In this document: one piece after another, positions 50,214-59,107 of the stretch
Numbering within the stretch: the stretch's first letter is position 1
How the letters are laid out: the number at the start of each line of letters is the position of its first letter
Assembly (NCBI RefSeq): GCF_900107775.1
Contig: NZ_FNRF01000003.1
Coordinates: 62,001-126,000 of the forward strand
DNA length: 64,000 nt
Origin: Xylanibacter ruminicola
GTDB taxonomy: Bacteria; Bacteroidota; Bacteroidia; Bacteroidales; Bacteroidaceae
Reading direction: 5' to 3'
Position numbers and translations under genes: made by a program
The notes under the pieces: generated by a model
The model's input: the letters and a program-made list of their open reading frames with translations, nothing else
What the model was told of the DNA's origin: nothing
The model's database searches: none

Positions 50214-50250
50214 TAATCCCCCCGCTGAATCATCAGCGAGGGGATTTTAT
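50214..50250 (+). terminator. Terminator after the smalltalk gene
   Basis: TCCCCCCGCTGA/TCAGCGAGGGGA (one mismatch, short ATCA loop), then TTTTATTG. Confidence 0.9.
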
Positions 50251-50260
50251 TGTATTATCA

Positions 50261-51472
50261 TTAATATAAGAAACCTAGCATCCAGAGTGGGAGTTTTGCA
50301 CCATCGGGCATATCCCAGTCGTCGGCAAAAATATACGAATCCTTTATACCTGCTATCTGCGAGAAATCCTTGCTGCGACCGCCAATCTCGAATGTGTACT
50401 TCGAGTCAACAAGAAAATCACCTTGCGCTTTTCCGTATTCAACATTATGCGACTCTGTGAGACTGCCCACGGCAAAGGTTTCGCGTAGTGTTCCTATTTC
50501 AACCTTGGTAGGGGCTAGGGCATACATGATATTTGGGTTTTCGAGATATACCTTATCGGGTTTCGAGAGCTTGCCTATTTTCTTTTTTTCAGAGTAAAGC
50601 AGATTTAATACTTTGGCATCTCCCAGGTATTTCAGGTATTCCACCACCGTGTCGCGACCAATTTCAAGGGCTGCGGCAATTCGGTTGGCATTTAGTTCAA
50701 AAGGTATCTCGCTGCATATCATCGCCACAAGTGCCTGCAGTTTTCTTACATTGGCCACGTCAACCTTGCATATCTGGGGTAATTCTGTTTCAATAATATA
50801 GTTTACCACCTGCTCTATTTTGGTGTGATACTCGCCCTCGCCTTCAAGTAGAAAGGGGTAGTAGCCTTTTTTCAGATATTCCTTAAACAGTGCGTTGGGC
50901 TTGCACTTAGTCGACACCGTTTGCCATAAATCGTAAGGGTGCTTCAGAATGTCGTCTAACGTCCATTTTTCGAACTCCAATCCATGATAAAAACGTAAAG
51001 CTTCGCGAAACGACAATCCTGCCAGTGTATATTTTACGGCTCGTCGTGACAGGTCAGCATCGCCTTCTTTTAGTTTAAGTAGTGATGATCCGCTTACTAT
51101 CAACTTCAGGTCGGGATAGAGTTCGTATATTTCCTTTATTTCACGACTCCAGTCGGTATTGCCCGATTTGTACTTGTGGATTTCGTCGATGGCTAGCAGC
51201 TCGCCGCCTCTTACGGTAAACTCTTCGGCTAGTTCCACCAGTGTGCGCGTTGAAAAGTCGACAGTATCAGCTGAGCAGTATAAAACCCTCCTGTCGCCAG
51301 GTTCGTATTTCTGTTTGATATACTGCTTAATGAGCGTTGACTTGCCCACACCTTTTGCACCGATAATGCTAATTAGCTGGGCGTTCCAATGGATTGTATT
51401 TGCTATTTCGCGTACAATCTCTGTGCTGGTATTGGCCAGTAAACGGTCGCTTTTTCTAAATAATGCATCCAT
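50261..51472 (-). CDS. AAA ATPase with DUF4143 domain
   Basis: 403 residues. AAA_14 N-terminal ATPase: Walker A IIGAKGVGKSTLIKQY, Walker B GELLAIDEIHK, arginine/sensor segment LKLIVSGSSLLKL. A linker KRYLLRGGFP-like KEYLKKGYYPFLLEG follows, then a winged-helix/DUF4143 C-terminus with IAAALEIGRDTVVEYLKYLGDA and a nuclease-like end FLVDSKYTFEIGGRSKDFSQI. Such proteins are common in accessory regions; their role is unresolved. Its promoter is overlapped by tandem palindromes (51501-51597). Confidence 0.88.
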   Translation of the reverse strand: MDALFRKSDRLLANTSTEIVREIANTIHWNAQLISIIGAKGVGKSTLIKQYIKQKYEPGDRRVLYCSADTVDFSTRTLVELAEEFTVRGGELLAIDEIHKYKSGNTDWSREIKEIYELYPDLKLIVSGSSLLKLKEGDADLSRRAVKYTLAGLSFREALRFYHGLEFEKWTLDDILKHPYDLWQTVSTKCKPNALFKEYLKKGYYPFLLEGEGEYHTKIEQVVNYIIETELPQICKVDVANVRKLQALVAMICSEIPFELNANRIAAALEIGRDTVVEYLKYLGDAKVLNLLYSEKKKIGKLSKPDKVYLENPNIMYALAPTKVEIGTLRETFAVGSLTESHNVEYGKAQGDFLVDSKYTFEIGGRSKDFSQIAGIKDSYIFADDWDMPDGAKLPLWMLGFLY

Positions 51473-51490
51473 AAGCTATCATTTTTGGGG

Positions 51491-51498
51491 CAAAGATA
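51491..51498 (-). promoter_or_regulatory. -7 box of the AAA/DUF4143 gene
   Basis: TATCTTTG on the minus strand, 19 bases before the start. A TTGG about 19-20 bases upstream lies within the first palindromic unit. Confidence 0.65.
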
Positions 51499-51500
51499 AT

Positions 51501-51597
51501 AAAAATGTTGCATACAACCAACACTTTTTGATAAAAATGTTGCTTGCGCGCAACACTTTTTATAAGATTATGTTGTCTGTGCGCAACATTTTTGCTA
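51501..51597 (-). promoter_or_regulatory. Three tandem AAAAATGTTG...CAACA(C/T)TTTTT palindromic units
   Basis: Units at about 51501-51529, 51533-51561 and 51566-51595: A-rich/GTTG, 6-9 variable bases, CAAC/T-rich. Each is an inverted repeat and the spacing is about 32 bases, three helical turns. They cover the -33 region of the ATPase gene and upstream, as an operator array would. The remaining part of 51473-51829 has repeat copy 4, a short gene remnant and the next promoter. Confidence 0.75.
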
Positions 51598-51619
51598 CAC
51601 CGCTACAGTGCTACAGTTA
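51594..51619 (-). repeat. CTGTAGCR octamer repeat, copy 4
   Basis: TAACTGTAGCACTGTAGCGG then TGTAGC on the minus strand: three iterations. Confidence 0.8.
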
Positions 51620-51691
51620 AAAAATCCCCCGCAGGCCATTCACATGGGTTTTGACGGGGGGCATAATTATTAAAAAGAGAGATTGTTACTC

Positions 51692-51756
51692 TTATTCATA
51701 GAATCCAGTATAACGCTGTCCCGAAATGCGATACTTCAAGCCGTTAAGGTGTAATT
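51692..51756 (-). pseudogene. Possible C-terminal remnant of a lost gene
   Basis: Minus-strand frame reads KLHLNGLKYRISGQRYTGFYE then stop, and is closed by another stop 21 codons upstream. The composition looks protein-like and a weak AGAG...CTCT plus TTTTT terminator follows, but it is too short for a firm call. Confidence 0.25.
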
Positions 51757-51769
51757 TTTATAAAAAAAG

Positions 51770-51801
51770 CTTGCGCCGTATTATTTTTTTGCGTATATTT
51801 G
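51770..51801 (+). promoter_or_regulatory. Promoter of the coiled-coil membrane protein gene
   Basis: CTTG (51770-51773), 20-base spacer, TATATTTG (51794-51801), 28 bases before the ATG. Confidence 0.75.
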
Positions 51802-51829
51802 CAGCCGTATAACCTAAAGCAATATAGTT

Positions 51830-52804
51830 ATGAAGAAGAAATCGTTAATTATCCTATGTGTTGTTGCAGCAGTAGTTGTTGTAGGATTTGTATCGTCGAA
51901 TTTAATTCATTGGCCCATTGACGTAAATAAGACCGAGGGCGACATTGGTAAGGTTAACCGTTTCTCTCGTGACGCCGACGCCGAGAAGCTAACTAATATG
52001 GAAGAGTTGCTGAGGACCGATTCGGATTATCAGGAAGCGATGGTGATGTCTTATGCTTTGATGCAGTTACGCTCTGAGCAGTTTGCCAGTCTGGTTGACA
52101 TGTCGAACCAGGTGGCTGGCCAGATTGCCGAGTATGCACCGCTGATTCAGAAGATGAATGGGATTGGCAAAATGGTTAACAATGTGAATGCACAGCTGAA
52201 CGATGTTGGCAAGCAAATGGAAAAAGCTCTGAGTGGTGAGGAATGCCCCGAACTGACACAGAACACCATCAATGCCTCGCTGGCCTACACCCAGCTGCAG
52301 AAGCAGAATGCACTGGCTAACCAGTTTATCGAGACTACCGACAAGTATCTGGCCAATGCCAAGGGTAGCGACCAGTTGAAGCTGGTGCGCGACCAGTGGG
52401 TTGACTATCAGAAACTGACCGCTGCTATCGAAGGCAATAAAGAAAGTGCAAAGGCACTTGACGAAAAGGGCTACCTGCTGACATCCGAAAAGGCTGATGC
52501 TGCACTCGGTGCGTATGCCGATGCTACACAGAAGGTGATGCGCCTGAACACAATGATTTGCAGTAAACTGCATATGAGCACCAACCTGAATTCTAAGCTT
52601 ATTTTCGGTCGTGTAACAGAAAATCGCGAAAAACTGGGTTTGTGGGCCGGTAACAGTGAAAAACTGAATGCGTACCTCTTGAATACAGCCCTGATGAATC
52701 AGACTGACGCTGCTATGAATTTGAAACTGCCCAACCAACTTAATATCCTTATCAAGTCTACGGCTCTGGGTAAGCAGCCTAGACCTCCCTTCATAGAAAA
52801 ATAA
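51830..52804 (+). CDS. Membrane-anchored helical protein of unknown function
   Basis: 324 residues. One N-terminal helix (residues 5-25, LIILCVVAAVVVVGFVSSN) followed by an almost wholly helical periplasmic or surface part with Gln/Leu/Asn heptad patterns (QEAMVMSYALMQLRSEQFASL, NTINASLAYTQLQKQNALANQ). I do not recognise a family. It may be co-transcribed with the HExxH-barrel gene 28 bases downstream, so a role with that protein is possible. Confidence 0.75.
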   Translation: MKKKSLIILCVVAAVVVVGFVSSNLIHWPIDVNKTEGDIGKVNRFSRDADAEKLTNMEELLRTDSDYQEAMVMSYALMQLRSEQFASLVDMSNQVAGQIAEYAPLIQKMNGIGKMVNNVNAQLNDVGKQMEKALSGEECPELTQNTINASLAYTQLQKQNALANQFIETTDKYLANAKGSDQLKLVRDQWVDYQKLTAAIEGNKESAKALDEKGYLLTSEKADAALGAYADATQKVMRLNTMICSKLHMSTNLNSKLIFGRVTENREKLGLWAGNSEKLNAYLLNTALMNQTDAAMNLKLPNQLNILIKSTALGKQPRPPFIEK

Positions 52805-52832
52805 AACAAGCAATACGGTGTACAATCAGAGT

Positions 52833-55820
52833 ATGTTTAAACGTATTGTTTTGTTGATACTGATTCTGCTCCCGATGTTCACTCAGGGGCAGAATCAGAC
52901 TTATTTCCAGTATCGTACCGACGAAGCTACACTGGTGTTCTTCGATAAGAACCTGTCGCGCTACATGCCTCACATGATGCGCAACTTTCAGTTGGGCAAG
53001 GCGTTACATCAGCAGATATGGACCACCGACTCGGTATATCAGCCCGAACCACCACTGCTGTTGCTGACCGACTGGGAAGACGATGGTAACGGTGGTGTAA
53101 CCCCGCTGCCACGATCGTTGATACAGATTGGTATGGCACCGTTCAACATGTCGTACTATGTGGCGCCGTCGGGCGAGCGATACCGTCAGCTGTTTAAGCA
53201 TGAGTACACCCACACCGTGATGACCGATAAATACAATCTGCGCGACAAGCACTGGCGCAGTTTGTTTGGTACGAAGGTGTGTACCGATAATACCCAGCCC
53301 ATTTCCGCCCTGTGGAGCTATCTGTGCGTGCCGCGCTGGTATGCACCACGCTGGTATCACGAGGGTATCGCCTGTTTTATGGAGACTTGGCTTGGCGGAG
53401 GACTAGGCCGTGCACTCGGTGGCTACGACGAGATGTACTTTCGCAGTATCATTGCCGACAACGAAAAGTTGTTCTCGGTGGTGGGACTCGAAACCGAAGG
53501 TTCTACGATGGACTTCCAGGTGGGCGCCAACGCCTATCTGTATGGTACGCGATTTGTGAACTATCTCACTAAAAACTACGGTTACGACAAACTGATTGCC
53601 TTTTACAATCGCACGGCCGATAGTCGCACGTTCTTCGGTAGTCAGTTTAAGAAAATCTACGGTCAGTCGCTGCGCAAGGTGTGGGACGACTGGAAGCTGG
53701 ACGAGCAACGCCATCAGCAGGCCAATCTAGCTACCATCCGGCAGTATCCCGTTACACCCACAACGCCCGTCACACCCAAGCCGCTGGGCTCGGTAGCGCC
53801 GCTGGTGTACGACTCTGTGAGCAATAAAGCCTACACCGCCCTTAATACCCCAGGTAAGTTGGCTCAAATCGCTGAAATCGACATGGCCACAGGCGAGCTG
53901 CGAAAACTGCACAACCTGAATGGCCCCACACTCTACGATCCTGCCTTCGTGGCGCTCGACACCCGCCATCAGCGCGTTATCTATACCACCAACAACGGCA
54001 AATGGCGCGGACTGGAGGTGTACGACCTGCAGCAGAACCGCGTGGTGAAACGCAAGAAGTTCCAGCGTATCAACAACATCGTGTATGATAACACACACGA
54101 CTGCCTGTATGGACTGCTTTCGAATGCCGGCACGCAAACCGTCGTGCGGTTGGATAGCGACTTGGAGAATACCGAGCCCATCTATGCATTTCCGTTTGGC
54201 GTGAGCGTGTTTGATGTTGATGTGAGTCACGATGGCACATGGCTGTCGATGACCCGACAGGGCAACAACGGCGAACACACCCTGTTGCTGTTTAACCTCC
54301 AGGAGTTTGAGCAGGCCATTTACAAACCGGTAGAACTGGTGACGTGGCGCGATGCCAATCTGGGACAGTTCCGCTTTTCGCTCGACGATCAGTATCTGGT
54401 GGGCAGTAGCTACTATACCGGTGTGTCGAACCTCTGGCAGATAAACATAGCCACCCGGCAGATGGAGATGCTTACCAATGCCAGCATAGGTATGTTTGCA
54501 CCGATCGAAATACAGCCCGGACGGTTACTGGCGCTGCAGTTTGAGCGCGACGGTATGCGACCGGTAACACTCGACCGCCAGGTGGTGACCGATGCCAATG
54601 CCATAAAGCTGTACGGGCAGGCTGCCTACGAACAGAACCGCGAAGCGCTCGAACAGGTGGGCTTGCTGCACGACTCACTGCCCAGAATCGAGTTTGGCGA
54701 TGTCTACAACCATATCACCCCCTACCATGTGCTCAAGGAGATGCGCTTTGCAGGGGCTTATCCCACCATCTCAGGCTTTACCGATGCCGACAGTTGGAAT
54801 CATGTCACACCGGTGCTGGGTTACCGATTGGCGGTGAACGATCCCGTGGGACTGAGCAGTATCAGGCTCTCGCTGGGCGTATCGCCATGGAGCCACAACC
54901 CCTGGAAAAACCGGTTGCATGCCGACCTGGAGTGGCAGTACTACTTCTGGAAACTCAGGGCGGCTTGGAACCACACCGACTTTTACGATCTGTTCGGTCC
55001 GAGGCGTACCAGCCGTAAGGGCTATAACGTGGGCATCCAGTACGACTACAGTAATAATCTGATAGCACCCTACACCCGCGAGTGGGGATTCTCGGTGGAT
55101 GCCTATGGCGACATGGATGCACTGCCCATGTATCAGGAGATAGCAGTGAACGACGTGAAATCGCTGCAGACAGCAGCACTCTACGGCAAAGTATCCAAAC
55201 TGCGCAAGTCGCTCGGCGGGGTGATGGACGAGCAGGGCTACCAGCTCAGCATCAACGGCTATGGCTATCTGGCTGGCGGCACATTCTATCCATCCATTGA
55301 GGGCACTGGCGATTTCGGTACGTTGCTGCCGTTCGACCGTAACACATCTTTCTGGTTGCGTACGGCTGCAGGCCATAACTTCGGCGATGCCCAATCGGTG
55401 TTCGGCAATACCTATCTGGGCGGATTCCGCAATAACCGTGTTGATAACCGCGATGCCTTCCAGTACCGTACAGCGCTGGCCATGCCTGGTGCCGACATCG
55501 ATGCCATACAGGCACACTCGTATGCCAAGGCCACTGCCGAACTGAACCTGCGCCCCATTCGAATGAACAACTTCGGCGCCCTGTTCTGCTATCCCACGTG
55601 GATACAGTGCTCGCTCTTCGGTACAGGTCTGTCGGCCTGGAATCCCGGTACGAAACATCAGATGTATTACAGCACAGGCATACAGCTGAGTACCGAACTG
55701 GTGTTTGTGAACTATCTGAAGACGACACTCTCGGTAGGTTTCGGACATCTGTTTGCCCCCGAGGGTTTTGCTGGCGGCAGGCATGGCAACGAGTTAATGA
55801 TATCCTTAAAATTACTATAA
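52833..55820 (+). CDS. Putative outer-membrane HExxH metalloprotease with propeller and beta-barrel parts
   Basis: 995 residues from the ATG at 52833, where the signal peptide (MFKRIVLLILILLPMFTQGQ) starts; a GTG 15 bases earlier is unlikely. A gluzincin-like domain has HEYTH (123-127) and, about 50 residues on, WYHEGIACFMET (E177 as third zinc ligand). Residues about 310-620 look like a WD40/TolB-type propeller (GQFRFSLDDQYLVGSSYYTG, DVDVSHDGTWLSMTRQGNNG). Residues about 650-995 have amphipathic strands and a long aromatic pattern, ending LFAPEGFAGGRHGNELMISLKLL, as in outer-membrane barrels. Zinc-protease fold: fairly sure. Three-part layout: inferred. Substrate unknown. Confidence 0.7.
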   Translation: MFKRIVLLILILLPMFTQGQNQTYFQYRTDEATLVFFDKNLSRYMPHMMRNFQLGKALHQQIWTTDSVYQPEPPLLLLTDWEDDGNGGVTPLPRSLIQIGMAPFNMSYYVAPSGERYRQLFKHEYTHTVMTDKYNLRDKHWRSLFGTKVCTDNTQPISALWSYLCVPRWYAPRWYHEGIACFMETWLGGGLGRALGGYDEMYFRSIIADNEKLFSVVGLETEGSTMDFQVGANAYLYGTRFVNYLTKNYGYDKLIAFYNRTADSRTFFGSQFKKIYGQSLRKVWDDWKLDEQRHQQANLATIRQYPVTPTTPVTPKPLGSVAPLVYDSVSNKAYTALNTPGKLAQIAEIDMATGELRKLHNLNGPTLYDPAFVALDTRHQRVIYTTNNGKWRGLEVYDLQQNRVVKRKKFQRINNIVYDNTHDCLYGLLSNAGTQTVVRLDSDLENTEPIYAFPFGVSVFDVDVSHDGTWLSMTRQGNNGEHTLLLFNLQEFEQAIYKPVELVTWRDANLGQFRFSLDDQYLVGSSYYTGVSNLWQINIATRQMEMLTNASIGMFAPIEIQPGRLLALQFERDGMRPVTLDRQVVTDANAIKLYGQAAYEQNREALEQVGLLHDSLPRIEFGDVYNHITPYHVLKEMRFAGAYPTISGFTDADSWNHVTPVLGYRLAVNDPVGLSSIRLSLGVSPWSHNPWKNRLHADLEWQYYFWKLRAAWNHTDFYDLFGPRRTSRKGYNVGIQYDYSNNLIAPYTREWGFSVDAYGDMDALPMYQEIAVNDVKSLQTAALYGKVSKLRKSLGGVMDEQGYQLSINGYGYLAGGTFYPSIEGTGDFGTLLPFDRNTSFWLRTAAGHNFGDAQSVFGNTYLGGFRNNRVDNRDAFQYRTALAMPGADIDAIQAHSYAKATAELNLRPIRMNNFGALFCYPTWIQCSLFGTGLSAWNPGTKHQMYYSTGIQLSTELVFVNYLKTTLSVGFGHLFAPEGFAGGRHGNELMISLKLL

Positions 55821-56849
55821 ATGCAGTTTGTAGCTTCGCTATTACCTATTATAATATATATACTGGTAGTTTACAAGATTGATAATTTTGCACTTGTAAA
55901 CATGCGTAGGCTACTGCAGTTGGTGGTGGGTGGCATGCTTACGGCATTGGTGTGTTTCGGCTTGTTCAGCTGGCTTGCTGACTGGCTACCCGACGGCGTG
56001 CATCCAGTGACTGAAGAGGCGGTGAAAGCCGTGCCGCTGCTGGTGCTGGCATGGCGCAAGCGTATGGTGTTCTTTATCGATAGCGTTATCTGCGGTGCTG
56101 CTGTGGGTGGCGGGTTCTCTATTCTCGAAAACCTTTTCTATCTGGTACTGGGGCAGGATGCTGGCTTGGGCACCATGCTGTTCCGTGGGTTGGAGGTGGC
56201 ACTTGTGCACATTGGTTGCAGTGCCGTGGTGGCTGCTGGCTTGGTGCTGGTGGTGCGACAAACGGAGCGGTGGCGTTCGCGACTGGAAGTAAGGCCGTTC
56301 GATGTGGTGATGACCATCCTGCTGCTGGTGGCTGCCGTTGTTGCACACGTGTGTCATAACCATCTGCATTTCAATCCTGTCACGCAGTTTGTGTGCGTGC
56401 TGGCCGTGATGGGTGGCCTGCTGGCATGGACCTACTTCTACGATGTGGATATGATTCACCGTTGGCTCGACAGGGGGCTCGACGAGCAGATACAGCTGTT
56501 CCAGAGTATCCGCGACGGGCAGTTGATAAATACCTCGACAGGCGCTTTCCTCGAGTCGGTCAAGGCTTCGTTTCCGCCATTGGTTTATTTCGATATCATC
56601 TGTTACGTGCGTCTGCATGCCGAACTGTCGGTAACGGCCAAGGTGCGTTTCCTGATGCGCGAGTCGGGCATGCTACCCCCGTTGGGTGAGAATGAGCGTC
56701 AACAGGTGCTGGCCAAGTATCGGGAGTTTAAACAGATGGAAAAAAATATGGGCGCATCGGCCATGATGACCATTGCGCCCGTAGTAAAGTTGCATCCGGC
56801 TGATGTGAATGCCTTTCGCAACCTGATTAGCGAGTGTAGTATTACTTAA
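55821..56849 (+). CDS. PrsW-family intramembrane protease
   Basis: 342 residues, starting directly after the stop of the HExxH-barrel gene. PrsW landmarks: TEEAVKAVP (E65-E66), GGGFSILENLFYL (E103-N104), EVALVHIGCSA (H130) and VAHVCHNHLHF. About eight membrane helices in residues 1-215, then a soluble tail of 125 residues. In Bacillus, PrsW cleaves an anti-sigma factor at the membrane; here the tail and neighbour differ, so the substrate is unknown. Its last 8 bases overlap the converging lipoprotein gene. Confidence 0.85.
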   Translation: MQFVASLLPIIIYILVVYKIDNFALVNMRRLLQLVVGGMLTALVCFGLFSWLADWLPDGVHPVTEEAVKAVPLLVLAWRKRMVFFIDSVICGAAVGGGFSILENLFYLVLGQDAGLGTMLFRGLEVALVHIGCSAVVAAGLVLVVRQTERWRSRLEVRPFDVVMTILLLVAAVVAHVCHNHLHFNPVTQFVCVLAVMGGLLAWTYFYDVDMIHRWLDRGLDEQIQLFQSIRDGQLINTSTGAFLESVKASFPPLVYFDIICYVRLHAELSVTAKVRFLMRESGMLPPLGENERQQVLAKYREFKQMEKNMGASAMMTIAPVVKLHPADVNAFRNLISECSIT

Positions 56850-57708
56850 CCTGGATTACCAGATACTTGCTGGTGCTCCAGAAAGCGATAGGATCGTTGA
56901 TGCGCAGGATGAGCTGCTTGTTGGCATCGGCGGTTAAGCGGTACGAGCTGGCGGGGTGCGAGGTGAGTACCTTGGCATCCTTGCTGTACAGCTTGATGTC
57001 GCGATCCACGCGGATATCAATCTTGGTGAAGTACTCGCGGTTGAAGTTGCCCTGCAGAATCTTGCTCTTGCTGAACAAGCCGTCCTTGGTCAGAATCTGC
57101 TGCTTCTTCAGTTCGTCCTTAGTACCGAAAACAAACCAGGCAGTGTTAAGCTGCTTGTCCTGCTCCTGCAGTTTCTGAGCCTGAGCGTCGTTCTCGCTCT
57201 TCATGGCGCGAGCGTCGTCCTGCATGGTGTTGATCTCGTTGTTAAGCTCGTTGATGTGGATATCTTTCAGGTCCAGCTGGGCCTGCATCTCGGCTATCTG
57301 CAAGTCCTTCTTCTCCATCTGCTCCTGCAGGCTGGCGATAATCTTCTTCAGCTTGTCGCCCTTGATCGAGCTCTCGCGGGCCTGCTGCTGCAACTTGGCA
57401 ATCAGATCCTTGTTCTGCTGCATCATCGACTGGATGTACTGGAAGTTCTCGGCTATACGCTGCTTACTGTTGGTACCCTCGCCCTGCTTGGCCAGGGTAA
57501 CACGGTTCTGAGCGTCGGTAATCTCACGAAATCCGTCCTCAATGTCGATTAAGGTGGTCATCATGTCGTTAATCTCGTCGTCCTTCTGGGCAATCACCTG
57601 GTTCAGCGAGTCGCGCTCGGCGCGGGCTGCGTTCTCAGTTTTCTTGGCGCCCTCATTACAACTTGCCAGTGCGGTAAGGCACAGGGCAAAGATAAATAAC
57701 TTTCTCAT
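56842..57708 (-). CDS. Coiled-coil lipoprotein of unknown function
   Basis: 288 residues with a lipobox (TALASC, Cys17). Residues 25-195 form long coiled coils (AERDSLNQVIAQKDDEINDM, SLQEQMEKKDLQIAEMQAQL). The C-terminal 90 residues are a beta-rich domain (FFTKIDIRVDRDIKLY-like, SHPASSYRLTADANKQLILR, FWSTSKYLVIQV). Widespread in Bacteroidales; I know no certain function. It is 2 bases upstream of rsmI on the same strand and is probably co-transcribed with it, being downstream in neither direction of a visible promoter. Confidence 0.75.
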   Translation of the reverse strand: MRKLFIFALCLTALASCNEGAKKTENAARAERDSLNQVIAQKDDEINDMMTTLIDIEDGFREITDAQNRVTLAKQGEGTNSKQRIAENFQYIQSMMQQNKDLIAKLQQQARESSIKGDKLKKIIASLQEQMEKKDLQIAEMQAQLDLKDIHINELNNEINTMQDDARAMKSENDAQAQKLQEQDKQLNTAWFVFGTKDELKKQQILTKDGLFSKSKILQGNFNREYFTKIDIRVDRDIKLYSKDAKVLTSHPASSYRLTADANKQLILRINDPIAFWSTSKYLVIQVK

Positions 57709-57710
57709 AA

Positions 57711-58409
57711 TTACTTTTGTTTATTTGATTGTTCTTTATGATCGTTTCCTGCCAGGATGATTACAATCTCACCCTTGGGCTCGTGCTCCTTGAAATGGGC
57801 TATCACCTCTTCCAGCGAGCCACGTACACTCTCCTCGTGTATCTTGGATATCTCGCGGCACACGCTTACCTGGCGCTCGGGACCGTAGGCCTCGGCAAAC
57901 TGCTGCAGCGTTTTTACCACGCGGTAGGGACTCTCGTAGAATATCATGGTGCGCTGCTCGTCCTTCAGCGATTCTATCTTGGTCTGGCGCCCCTTCTTCT
58001 GTGGCAGGAATCCCTCGAATGCAAAGCGGTCGCAAGGCAATCCGCTGGCCACCAGGGCGGGCACAAAGGCTGTGGCACCTGGCAAACATTGTACTTCGAT
58101 GCCTGCGCGCACGGCCTCGCGCACCAGGAAGAATCCCGGGTCGCTAATGCCTGGTGTGCCAGCATCGCTTATCAGTGCTACGTTCTCGCCTGCCTGCAAT
58201 CGGGCTACGACCGAGGCCGACGTTCCGTGTTCGTTAAACTTGTGGTGCGACATCAGCTGGTTGTGAATCTCGTAATGCTTCAGCAGTTTGCTCGATGTGC
58301 GAGTGTCTTCTGCCAGCACCAGATCCACTTCTTTCAGGATACGGATGGCTCGGAAAGTCATGTCTTCCATATTCCCAACTGGAGTCGGTACGATGTATAA
58401 TATACCCAT
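57711..58409 (-). CDS. rsmI: 16S rRNA (cytidine1402-2'-O)-methyltransferase
   Basis: 232 residues from the ATG at 58409, chosen because MGILYIVPTPVGNMEDMT is the conserved family start. EDTRTSSKLLKHY, ALISDAGTPGISDPGF and LPGATAFVPALVASGLP are tetrapyrrole-methylase-fold motifs of RsmI. It methylates the ribose of C1402 in the decoding centre. It is divergent from tdk, with about 95 bases between the starts, and precedes the coiled-coil lipoprotein gene. Confidence 0.95.
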   Translation of the reverse strand: MGILYIVPTPVGNMEDMTFRAIRILKEVDLVLAEDTRTSSKLLKHYEIHNQLMSHHKFNEHGTSASVVARLQAGENVALISDAGTPGISDPGFFLVREAVRAGIEVQCLPGATAFVPALVASGLPCDRFAFEGFLPQKKGRQTKIESLKDEQRTMIFYESPYRVVKTLQQFAEAYGPERQVSVCREISKIHEESVRGSLEEVIAHFKEHEPKGEIVIILAGNDHKEQSNKQK

Positions 58410-58464
58410 AACAAGGGGCAAATATAAGGCAAATTGACGGAATAGACAAAAAAACACGCAAATC

Positions 58465-58497
58465 TTTGCAATTTTTAAAAGGTATTTTGTAATTTTG
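58465..58497 (+). promoter_or_regulatory. Promoter of tdk
   Basis: TTTG (58465-58468), 21-base spacer, TAATTTTG (58490-58497); the ATG is 7 bases later, so the leader is only a few bases. Confidence 0.75.
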
Positions 58498-58504
58498 CAA
58501 CCAT

Positions 58505-59107
58505 ATGATAGAAAACTTAACAGGCGAGGCACACCGACCTGGAAGAATTGAAGTAGTGTGCGGCTCGATGTTCTCGGGCAAGACTGAAGAGCTGATCAGG
58601 CGAATGCGCAGAGCGCAGTTTGCCCGTCAGAAGGTGGAGATTTTCAAGCCGGCTATCGACGTGAGATACTCGGAAGAGGATGTGGTGAGTCATGATCAGA
58701 AACACATCCAGAGTACACCCATCGACTCGCCGGGTAGTATCCTGCTGCTGTCGAGCGATATCGACGTGGTGGGTATCGACGAGGCCCAGTTCTTCGACAT
58801 GGGTATCGTAGATGTGTGCAACGAGCTGGCCAACCGCGGTGTGCGTGTGATTGTGGCCGGACTGGATATGGACTACAAGGGCGTGCCCTTCGGACCCATG
58901 CCTGCTCTGTGCGCCATTGCCGACGATGTTACCAAGGTGCATGCCATCTGCGTAAAGTGTGGTAATCTGGCTTACGTGAGTCACCGTAAGGTGGAGAGCG
59001 ACCAGCGCGTGCTGCTGGGCGAGACTACCGAGTACGAGCCCCTGTGCCGCGAGTGTTATCAAAAAGCAATAAAAGAGGAAAATGAAAGAAAAGACAATCA
59101 CGCTTGA
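58505..59107 (+). CDS. tdk: Thymidine kinase
   Basis: 200 residues. P-loop [19 protein letters not shown], Walker [12 protein letters not shown], lasso-type zinc ligands [13 protein letters not shown] and CRECYQ. It is the type II (TK1-like) enzyme that salvages thymidine to dTMP. Its end overlaps the next gene by 26 bases, suggesting translational coupling. Confidence 0.96.
   Translation: MIENLTGEAHRPGRIEVVCGSMFSGKTEELIRRMRRAQFARQKVEIFKPAIDVRYSEEDVVSHDQKHIQSTPIDSPGSILLLSSDIDVVGIDEAQFFDMGIVDVCNELANRGVRVIVAGLDMDYKGVPFGPMPALCAIADDVTKVHAICVKCGNLAYVSHRKVESDQRVLLGETTEYEPLCRECYQKAIKEENERKDNHA

Noticed and set aside
54771..55784. A 337-codon minus-strand frame opposite the HExxH-barrel gene
   Set aside because: Antisense shadow with no motifs and no promoter.
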